Assembly: GCA_026999335.1 (NCBI GenBank)
Contig: JALTPW010000789.1
Span: forward strand, 1-8,275
DNA length: 8,275 nucleotides
Direction of reading: 5' to 3'
From: Chromatiales bacterium
Lineage (GTDB): Bacteria > Pseudomonadota > Gammaproteobacteria > SZUA-152
This document shows, in pieces, positions 1 to 6,318 of this stretch. The notes below the pieces were generated by a model. The model saw nothing but the letters and a program-made list of their open reading frames with translations. It was not told the origin of the DNA and did not search any database. Positions within the stretch are counted from its first letter, which is position 1. Each line of letters starts with the position of its first letter. The translations under genes were made by a program, and so were the position numbers.

Positions 1-273
1 ATGACGGCCTTGCAAGGCACCCCCCTGGACGATATGGCCGCCGTGCGACAACGCATTTCGCAAACCATCAGCCAGGATGCGCCGGCCTTGCAGCCAACCG
101 CCCAGCGCCTGCCTGATCGCGGCCTGCTGCAAACGCCGGCCGGCCAACCGGTGAGCGACGAAATGATCGAATCGGGCGAATTCCAGGTGAGCGCGAGCGT
201 GGACGGCGAACCCTGGTGGGTCATGCTGGAGATGGCGGCCGAAGACGTACTGCTGCTGGAAAAGGAGGACTGA
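1..273 (+). CDS. Small hypothetical protein, possibly 5'-truncated
   Basis: This frame is open from the first base of the window to TGA at 271-273 and gives 90 residues. The first codon is ATG, but the window starts there, so no ribosome binding site can be inspected; the ATG may be the true start or an internal methionine. The first half is polar and Gln/Ala-rich (QRISQTISQD). The C-terminal third (VDGEPWWVMLEMAAED) looks like a compact alpha/beta segment ending in an acidic tail. I see no signal peptide, membrane segment or recognised domain. The stop lies one base before the start of the giant baseplate-like gene, so the two are almost certainly co-transcribed and probably translationally coupled. 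That suggests, without proving, a role in the same tail-like particle, for example as a small baseplate component or assembly factor. I do not recognise the family. Confidence 0.75.
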   Translation: MTALQGTPLDDMAAVRQRISQTISQDAPALQPTAQRLPDRGLLQTPAGQPVSDEMIESGEFQVSASVDGEPWWVMLEMAAEDVLLLEKED

Positions 274-277
274 TTTG
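263..277 (+). promoter_or_regulatory. Strong Shine-Dalgarno with TTG start codon
   Basis: AGGAGG at 263-268 lies six bases before TTG at 275-277. It sits inside the last codons of the upstream gene, whose TGA is at 271-273. The near-consensus site at good spacing decides the start of the giant gene: it makes TTG the initiator and places the baseplate-like sequence PTKTDRILSYLP immediately at the N-terminus. The one-base gap between stop and start favours translational coupling. Confidence 0.85.
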
Positions 278-3200
278 CCGACCAAGACCGATCGTATCCT
301 GAGCTATCTGCCGAGCACCTTCAAGGCGCTGCCACGGCCGTCGGCACTCCATGCCCTGGTGGATGCCTTCGGCAACGAATTGCAGTGGGCGGAAAACAGC
401 CTGGCAGCGATCATGCGCGCCCATTGGGTGGATCACGCCGACCGCGGCGCCGAGACCATTGACGATCTGGCCCGGCTTGCCGCGCTCTATGGCCTATCGC
501 CCCGAAGCGATGAAGGCGTCGAAGAATTCCGCGAACACCTCAAGCGCTATATCCGTACCCTCCTCGAAGGCACGGTGACCGTGCAAGGCATCCTGCGGGT
601 GACCGCCGAGGCCCTGGCGCTACACATCGCCGACCAACACGAACAGCTGGACAGCTGGTGGCAGCGCCCCAGCGATACTCTCGTCACCTGTCAGGCACGC
701 GGTGACGACGCCAGCAGCCTCGTACTGGGTATCGATACCGTCACGGGAAGCCCCCCCCTGGCGGCCCGCATCACGGGAAGCATCGATCTTGGCGAGGCTG
801 TGGACCTGCGTGGCGCCACCACCCTGCGCCTAAAAATCGATGGCGGCGCGGCCATCGACATCGATGTCACCGCTCTGGCGGCCAACCCCACCGCCGTGAG
901 CCTGGATGAACTGGTGGCCGCCATCAATGACGGGGCCGGTGTGACGGTGGCGTATCCGCAAAACCCTTACCTGATCCTCGAATCACCCACCACCGGGCCA
1001 ACCAGCCGCATCGAGGTCGAGGATAGCGGCAATGACGCCGCTGCGGTCATTCTCGGCCTGGCGCCACGCCACTACGGCGGCGGCGATGCCTCGGCCGCCG
1101 GGGTAACCGGCAGCGTGGATTTGAGTGGTGATATTGATCTCAGCGGGGAACGTTACCTGCGCCTGGCCATCGACGGCGGCCTGCTGGCCGAGATCGATTG
1201 CGCCGGGGCCGATCCGGCCCATACCACGCTGGATGAAATACGCGACAACATCAATAGCGACCTGGGAATGGCCGTCGCCAGCCACAATGGCAACCGGCTC
1301 ACCCTGACCTCACCCACCACCGGCATCGACAGCAGCATCGCCTTTCACCAGGCCGCCGCACAGGATGCCGCGCAGCGTCTGTTCGGGCCGGTGTTTTCCA
1401 TTTACAGCGGCCGTGATGCCTACGCGGCCCGGGTGACGGCAACGCACGATCTCAGCAGTGGTGTCAATCTCAGCAAAAACGCCCTGATTCAACTCAGTAT
1501 CGACGGTGGCGCAGCCATCACCATCGATTGTGCCGGAACCGATCCGGCGGCAACCTCGATCAATGAAGTGGCCACCGCGATCAACACCGCCACCGGCAGC
1601 ACGGTCGCCAGCCACACGGTGCGTTTCCTGACCCTGACCTCCCCCAGCACCGGCGCGGGCAGCGCCATTGTCCTGGCCAGCCCGCCCAACAGCGACGCCA
1701 CCGATGCCCTGTTCGGCATCCGTCCCCGGGATGCCGACGGCAGTGCCGCATCCACGGCAAGCCTTACCGACCAACGCGACCTCAGCGGCGGCATCGACGT
1801 AACAGGCCGGTATTTTCTGCGTATCGCCATCGATGCCGGCACCTGGACAAACATTGATCTGCGTACCGCAGCGGCCAACCCTCGCACCGCGACCCCGGCC
1901 GAGCTGGCGGCGGCGATCAACACCGGGCTGGCGGCCGATATCGCCAGTCATGACGGCCGGCGCCTGACCCTCACCTCGCCGACCTTGGGTGCGGCCGGCA
2001 GCGTGGCCATCGAACCACTGACAACCGTGCGACAGCGACGCTTCGTCAGCCGCGCCATGATTATCGACGAGGCCGCGCAGGTCATCCTCGGGTTCGTATC
2101 GCGACAGGCACAGGGCGTCGAGGCCGCCCGCGCCCAAGTTGAGGGCCGAACTGATCTCAGTCGCGGTGTGGATCTGCGGCAGAAGCCCTATCTGCGGCTC
2201 GGCATCGACGCACAGCCGCCGGTGGATATCGATTGCCGTGGCCCCCGCCCGCGCGCCACGGTGATCGAGGAAATCAGCAGCGCAATCAATACCGCACTGG
2301 GCCAGACCGTGGCCAGCCACAATGGAAAAAATCTCACCCTCACATCGCCCACCAGCGGCGCCGCCAGCCGTATCGTCCTCGAACCCCCGCAGGCCGAAGA
2401 CGCCCTTGAATTGTTACTCGGCGCACCAACCGGAACCTACCGGGGCACGGAGGCTTCGGGGGTCGGTTTCGTGGCCACCGTCGATCTGAGCGACGGTGTC
2501 GATCTGAGCGGCGCGGAGCGGATACGACTCGGCATCGACGGCTCGCCGCCAGTGGAGATCTCCTGCGCGGGCGCCGACCCCGCTCGCACGTCGTTGAACG
2601 AAATCATCATCATCATCAATCTGGCCCTGGACGAGATCGTCGCCAGCCACGACGGCCGTTACCTGCGTCTGACCTCCCCCGGCAGCGGCACCGGCAGTCG
2701 TATTGTTTTCTCGGCACCCGGCGCAGCAGACGCCACCGCGGCCCTGTTCGGCATCACGCCGCCACGTACCTATCAGGGCGTCGATGCGGCGCCGGCACGG
2801 ATCATCGGTCAAGCGGACTTAAGCGGCGACATCGATCTCAGCAGCAGACGTTACCTGCGTCTGGCCCTGGATGGCGGCACGGTGCTGGACGTGGACTGCG
2901 CGGCCAGTGCCACCGATCCGCAACACACCGACCTGGATGAGATCATCGCTGCCATCAATAAAACCCTGGGCAGCGGGATCGCCAGCCGCGATGGCGACCG
3001 CCTCGTGTTGACGTCCGGCAAGGTGGGGACGGCCAGCCGCATTACGGCGACGCATTACAGCGCCGGCGACGCACGAACCCTGTTGCTCGATCAAGTCACC
3101 GACACGACGGCGGGCGCCGATCCGCAACCCGCACGCATCACGGGAGAGATCCCCCTGCTCAGCCCCGTCGACCTCACTGCGCGCCGCGTACTGCGACTGA

Positions 3201-5143
3201 GTGTGGACGATGGCCTGCCCACGGACATCGATGTCTCCGGTGCGGTGCCGGTCATGACTTTTCTGCCCGACATTGTCGACGCCATCAACGCCCAGTTTCC
3301 GGGCATCGCGGCCATTGGCGAAGACAACAAGCTCCAATTAACCTCGAACACGGCAGGAAAACACAGCCGTCTCGCCGTCTCACCATTGCGCTACCTGGAA
3401 GTCGTCGAGTATCCGCCCGAGGTGACCGAAGCAGCGCCGCAATCGCTGCATCACGGTACAGGCTGGCGCATTCACAATACCGGCGCGAGCGATGCCCATG
3501 GCGAGATCTCACTGCATGCGCCCCAGGGCGTGGTATGGCCTGCATTGGTCAATGTGACGCAGGGATGGCAGATACGACTGCTCACCGTCATTCAACGGGG
3601 AGAGACCGCGAAAATCAGCCGCGACGAATCCCGGGGTCTGCGGGCCATTATCCAATCCCCCGCTGGCGAAACACGCCCCGTGCCTGCGGCGGACATCCTG
3701 GTGGGGCCGCTGGGTGCGCAGATTACGGTGCCCCAGCCACAGCCATCGAGGCTGTGCCGCAACGGTGATGGCCAGCAGGTCTTGCATCTGCTGAACCCGC
3801 TGGCCTTACACGTCGTCAAACTGCGGGCCAGGAGCGAGCTGAGCGACCACTCGATCACGGTGGCCATCGAAGAGAGTGTGCCGGGCGTCGTCGAGCCACC
3901 GGTGGCCGATGGGGGTATCGCCATGTTGCAAGGCCGCCTGCGCCAAGATGGCGAAGAGTGGCTCCTGATGGATGTCGACGACAAACCCATCGTCAAACTG
4001 CGCCCCGGCCCGGACGTTCGACTGGCGGACTTCCTCCAGCGGGTAATAAGCGTCACCGGCCCGCTGTATCCCGATACGCCGCCACTGATGCGGGTCAGGC
4101 AAATCGCACAGCTGTTTGACCTCAGCGTGCGGGTGAGCCCGCCCCTGGACAGTATCGGTGAAGAGCACTACCCCGGCGTCACCATCGGCGTGGATCCACA
4201 ACGGGACGATGCACTGGTGCGGCGGATCAATGCCGGGCCGCAAAGCTCCAGGCTGATCAAGGCCGAGTCCCTGGCCAGGGATACGGGTTTGAAACTCCTC
4301 CGTGGCCAGAACCGATGGCGCTATCAGGATTGTCATGGCGACCGTTTCGATATGACCCTTTTCGACGCCGCCCATTTCGCCGCTGGTGGCTGCCGGGATC
4401 GGGCCATTTTTGATGTCAGCCGGTTCACACCGCTGCCGCCGGAGCGGGTGAAAACGGTCTTTGCCGACACGGAAAACCCGCCCCGGCCCAGCGCCCTGAC
4501 TACTTTCAGTTGGATCCGGCACCAACCTGGCGCCTTGCAGGTAAACCTTCCGGCCGATCTGCCGGCCCGTTTCGGCGGTCATTTTGACCAAGCCCGTTTT
4601 GGACAAGGCCACAAAAATCCCGAGCTGCACGAAAAGGCCGTGACGGAGCCAGCCGACGATGAACGCTTCCTGGTGACACTGCTCAACACCCGTTCCACGC
4701 TGGTGGAAGCAAGCGTCACAGGATTCGTACCGCAAGGCTGGCAGGCCGTCACCCTGCCGTTCCGCAAACCGGCATCACTGACCCTGGGCACCGACAGCGC
4801 GCCCGCACGACTCTATCTCTCCGAGGAAGGTTTAAGCGGATTTATCGAGATCAGGGCCCGGGAAGCGGGGGCATGGGGCAATGAGATTGCCATTTCCGCC
4901 CGTGCATCCGGGCCGGCGATGTTCGATGTCGAGATCATTTATGCCAGTGCGCGGTTTGAAAACGCCCGCAAGATCGCCATGGGCAAGGATCTGAACGAGC
5001 CAGACCTGCATCTACCGGCACAAACAGACGTATTAATGCGCGCCGGCCCTCTTGGCGTCTTACAGGCCAAGGCCGCCGGCATCCATACCACCGTCAGCAG
5101 AAATAACACCGAAGTATCACTCAAGGATCGTAACCGTCACTAA
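275..5143 (+). CDS. Giant modular phage-tail/baseplate-like protein (1622 aa)
   Basis: Probable structural protein of a contractile tail-like particle. Residues 1-125 carry a YLP motif near the start, long amphipathic helices (ALVDAFGNELQWAENSLAAI), a DLARLAALYGL motif, and then FREHLKRYIRTLLEGTV. This is the layout of the tail-protein domain in phage and phage-like baseplates, of the TIGR02242 or P2 gpI type, recognised from memory. Residues 163-1038 are eight tandem ~110-residue modules. Beyond them, W1064 lies in a GTGWRIHNTGASD segment, VGPLGAQI follows at 1143-1150, and FDMTLFDAAHF is at 1358-1368. FGGHFDQARFG follows around 1433-1443. Residues 1515-1585 contain EAGAWGNEI (from 1530) and RFENARKIA, recalling contractile tail sheath domains. 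There is no signal peptide or membrane segment, so assembly is presumably cytoplasmic. The length far exceeds ordinary P2 gpI-like proteins, mainly because of the modules. The reading frame is sure, the tail assignment moderately so, the exact structural position unknown. Confidence 0.9.
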   Translation: MPTKTDRILSYLPSTFKALPRPSALHALVDAFGNELQWAENSLAAIMRAHWVDHADRGAETIDDLARLAALYGLSPRSDEGVEEFREHLKRYIRTLLEGTVTVQGILRVTAEALALHIADQHEQLDSWWQRPSDTLVTCQARGDDASSLVLGIDTVTGSPPLAARITGSIDLGEAVDLRGATTLRLKIDGGAAIDIDVTALAANPTAVSLDELVAAINDGAGVTVAYPQNPYLILESPTTGPTSRIEVEDSGNDAAAVILGLAPRHYGGGDASAAGVTGSVDLSGDIDLSGERYLRLAIDGGLLAEIDCAGADPAHTTLDEIRDNINSDLGMAVASHNGNRLTLTSPTTGIDSSIAFHQAAAQDAAQRLFGPVFSIYSGRDAYAARVTATHDLSSGVNLSKNALIQLSIDGGAAITIDCAGTDPAATSINEVATAINTATGSTVASHTVRFLTLTSPSTGAGSAIVLASPPNSDATDALFGIRPRDADGSAASTASLTDQRDLSGGIDVTGRYFLRIAIDAGTWTNIDLRTAAANPRTATPAELAAAINTGLAADIASHDGRRLTLTSPTLGAAGSVAIEPLTTVRQRRFVSRAMIIDEAAQVILGFVSRQAQGVEAARAQVEGRTDLSRGVDLRQKPYLRLGIDAQPPVDIDCRGPRPRATVIEEISSAINTALGQTVASHNGKNLTLTSPTSGAASRIVLEPPQAEDALELLLGAPTGTYRGTEASGVGFVATVDLSDGVDLSGAERIRLGIDGSPPVEISCAGADPARTSLNEIIIIINLALDEIVASHDGRYLRLTSPGSGTGSRIVFSAPGAADATAALFGITPPRTYQGVDAAPARIIGQADLSGDIDLSSRRYLRLALDGGTVLDVDCAASATDPQHTDLDEIIAAINKTLGSGIASRDGDRLVLTSGKVGTASRITATHYSAGDARTLLLDQVTDTTAGADPQPARITGEIPLLSPVDLTARRVLRLSVDDGLPTDIDVSGAVPVMTFLPDIVDAINAQFPGIAAIGEDNKLQLTSNTAGKHSRLAVSPLRYLEVVEYPPEVTEAAPQSLHHGTGWRIHNTGASDAHGEISLHAPQGVVWPALVNVTQGWQIRLLTVIQRGETAKISRDESRGLRAIIQSPAGETRPVPAADILVGPLGAQITVPQPQPSRLCRNGDGQQVLHLLNPLALHVVKLRARSELSDHSITVAIEESVPGVVEPPVADGGIAMLQGRLRQDGEEWLLMDVDDKPIVKLRPGPDVRLADFLQRVISVTGPLYPDTPPLMRVRQIAQLFDLSVRVSPPLDSIGEEHYPGVTIGVDPQRDDALVRRINAGPQSSRLIKAESLARDTGLKLLRGQNRWRYQDCHGDRFDMTLFDAAHFAAGGCRDRAIFDVSRFTPLPPERVKTVFADTENPPRPSALTTFSWIRHQPGALQVNLPADLPARFGGHFDQARFGQGHKNPELHEKAVTEPADDERFLVTLLNTRSTLVEASVTGFVPQGWQAVTLPFRKPASLTLGTDSAPARLYLSEEGLSGFIEIRAREAGAWGNEIAISARASGPAMFDVEIIYASARFENARKIAMGKDLNEPDLHLPAQTDVLMRAGPLGVLQAKAAGIHTTVSRNNTEVSLKDRNRH
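761..3388 (+). repeat. Eight tandem ~110-aa coding modules (flagellin-IN-like)
   Basis: Eight in-frame modules start at residues 163, 274, 384, 494, 619, 729, 840 and 952 of the giant protein; the last ends near 1038. In DNA they start at 761, 1094, 1424, 1754, 2129, 2459, 2792 and 3128. Spacing is 110-112 residues except the fourth module (125). The pattern is: ARVTGSxDLS, then GxDLSxxRYLRLxIDGG, IDCAG, a TxLDEIxxAIN helix, VASHxGxxLTLTSPTTG, SxI, and a closing DAxxxLFG...GxDA linker. The central stretch from the AIN helix through LTLTSPTTG resembles the flagellin/hook IN motif; that match is from memory. The copies have diverged in sequence rather than being identical, so the array looks old rather than recently amplified. 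The modules may form a beta-rich rod or decoration. Confidence 0.9.
2603..2617 (+). repeat. (ATC)5 microsatellite encoding five isoleucines
   Basis: Five consecutive ATC codons encode Ile777-Ile781 in the sixth module of the giant protein. They lie in the helix that reads DEIIAAIN or DEIRDNIN in sibling modules. The tract is in frame, so slippage by one unit would add or remove one isoleucine without breaking the gene. Confidence 0.9.
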
Positions 5144-5144
5144 C

Positions 5145-5159
5145 GGAGAAACCGCCATG
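5145..5159 (+). promoter_or_regulatory. Shine-Dalgarno deciding the start of the fibre-like gene
   Basis: GGAGA at 5145-5149 lies seven bases before ATG at 5157-5159, just after the TAA of the giant gene (5141-5143). The frame stays open upstream to 5052 but there overlaps the end of the giant gene. This ribosome binding site and the following tail-fibre-like sequence (TRNPGDLLAAGDWNQM) make 5157 the real start. Confidence 0.8.
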
Positions 5160-6167
5160 CAAAACCAAACCACCCCTTACATCACCCGCAACCCCGGCGA
5201 CCTGCTCGCCGCCGGCGACTGGAACCAAATGCAGTTAGATATCAAAGATGACATCCTGGCGGCCAAACAAGCCGCCAAGGAAGAGATTCGCGAGGAGGGA
5301 GTCAACCTGGCGGGCAACAGTGAGAAATTCGACAACCAAAGCCCAACCGAGTGGGTGACCCAGCTGGATGAACGCTATGCGCAAAAAATCCATGATCACG
5401 AGGAGATCGCGGGTTACCGGCGTTACATCAAACGCTTTCCCAGCGAAAGTATACGCTTGCCAAGCGACGAAGATGAAGACAACGAGGACATTGCCTTACT
5501 GGATCATAACCTGGGGCGTTACCCCCTGGTTGACGTCTATCAACTGATGGCGCTTTTCAACAAAGAGAATAACAAGGAACTCCTCGAGGAATGCCCGAAA
5601 CTGGAGGACTGCAAACTGTTTGTGTATTACGGCCACCGTGAGGCGGAGCGCTACGGTTTGATGCACAACATCAATCGTCGAAAAATCAAGATCGGCATTC
5701 CCCTGGAGCCATTCTTGACAGAGCTGGCAGTGCAATATGAAGACGACGATACCCTGGGTGACGTGCTCAATGACATGTTGGACGCCTTCATGGAAGACCC
5801 TAACGATGAGATCACCCATTGCCGTAGCGACTGGATCGAAGAATCCGTCAAAGACCGCCGCACCGTCCAGGACTTAAAAGTCGCTGACGAATGGGACGAT
5901 ATCAAAATCGCCTTGGCTCCGCAGCAAGTCCGTGGTGACACCGTGACTTATGCTTTAAAAATCGACCCGGACTCAGGAACAGCTAATGGCACAGTCATCA
6001 CTATAGAACGCAAAGTCAGCGTGATTCACGCCAACTACGACACAACGGCAATCGCTGTCGAACAAGCCAAACTTGTGGATCCTACTTCTTTACCTACCGG
6101 AATTACCGAGGACATTATTAAAAACAAACTCAAGCCGCTGGATCTGATGATGCTATTACGAAGCTGA
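5157..6167 (+). CDS. Putative tail-fibre/fibre-adaptor-like protein (336 aa)
   Basis: The protein follows the giant gene after 13 bases, in the same apparent operon. Residues 11-50 (NPGDLLAAGDWNQM, then a Lys/Glu-rich helix) look like the N-terminal helix of tail-fibre proteins that begin with a GDLI..DWN motif and continue as a coiled coil. Residues 57-83 (FDNQSP..., ERYAQKIHDHEE) resemble the trimeric neck of fibres where HDHE/HTH turns are common. An acidic linker follows (DEDEDNED, about 104-111). HNLGRYPLVDVYQL at 117-130 recalls the strand motif of phage fibre and adhesin domains. The remainder is acidic, with three cysteines (146, 152, 222), and a beta-like C-terminus. No catalytic motif, signal peptide or membrane helix is visible. 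The last ~230 bases fall to about 46% GC. A role connecting a receptor-binding appendage to the baseplate is inferred from motifs and context, not from a firm family match. Confidence 0.85.
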   Translation: MQNQTTPYITRNPGDLLAAGDWNQMQLDIKDDILAAKQAAKEEIREEGVNLAGNSEKFDNQSPTEWVTQLDERYAQKIHDHEEIAGYRRYIKRFPSESIRLPSDEDEDNEDIALLDHNLGRYPLVDVYQLMALFNKENNKELLEECPKLEDCKLFVYYGHREAERYGLMHNINRRKIKIGIPLEPFLTELAVQYEDDDTLGDVLNDMLDAFMEDPNDEITHCRSDWIEESVKDRRTVQDLKVADEWDDIKIALAPQQVRGDTVTYALKIDPDSGTANGTVITIERKVSVIHANYDTTAIAVEQAKLVDPTSLPTGITEDIIKNKLKPLDLMMLLRS

Positions 6168-6182
6168 GAAGAGGAAGCATGT

Positions 6183-6212
6183 GCCTGCCGAGCAATCATC
6201 ATCCCGGCAGGC
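6183..6212 (+). other. Intergenic hairpin after the fibre-like gene
   Basis: GCCTGCCG (6183-6190) and CGGCAGGC (6205-6212) form a perfect 8-base-pair GC-rich stem around a 14-base loop, starting 15 bases after the upstream stop. No T-run follows (the next bases are GGTCTCGC), so it is not a classical intrinsic terminator. It could stabilise the 3' end, act as a processing site, or attenuate transcription into the next gene. Confidence 0.6.
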
Positions 6213-6248
6213 GGTCTCGCAATAATGACGTTGTAGTGACAACTATCC

Positions 6249-6289
6249 TGGAGCCACTGTTTTGGAGCCACTGTTTTGGAGCCACTGTT
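6249..6289 (+). repeat. 14-bp tandem repeat, nearly three copies
   Basis: The unit TGGAGCCACTGTTT occurs at 6249-6262 and 6263-6276, with a third copy (TGGAGCCACTGTT) at 6277-6289 that lacks only its final T. The copies are identical over the shared length, so the amplification looks recent. The array ends 29 bases before the ATG of the next gene. The 14-base unit is not a multiple of three and lies outside any convincing gene. It could be a protein-binding direct repeat, a length-variable spacer affecting expression, or neutral slippage. Confidence 0.9.
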
Positions 6290-6318
6290 GAGCAACGACC
6301 TAAACCTGGAATGAAAGC

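Noticed and set aside
1310..2320. 336-codon open frame on the minus strand opposite the module array
   Set aside because: It lies entirely inside the confidently coding giant gene, and similar antisense frames recur under other modules. Its Gly/Ala/Arg-rich, low-complexity translation is typical of a shadow frame in GC-rich repeats.
761..3388. Module array as a CRISPR or insertion-sequence structure
   Set aside because: Repeats are ~330 bases, coding, in frame and divergent in sequence, with no spacers, terminal inverted repeats or transposase.
3806..4735. 309-codon minus-strand open frame
   Set aside because: It is antisense to the conserved-looking middle of the giant gene, no promoter or ribosome binding site was seen, and its composition is that of a shadow frame.
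5052..5156. Upstream extension of the fibre-like gene frame
   Set aside because: It overlaps the end of the giant gene in another frame, while a good ribosome binding site and a fibre-like N-terminus support ATG at 5157.
6183..6212. Hairpin as an intrinsic terminator
   Set aside because: The stem is good but no run of T follows it, so it was listed only as a hairpin.
6221..6236. Possible promoter elements (AATAAT at 6221-6226, TTGTAG at 6231-6236) in the intergenic gap
   Set aside because: The AATAAT lacks a matching -35 at proper spacing, and TTGTAG has no -10 at 16-18 bases downstream. Not strong enough to call.
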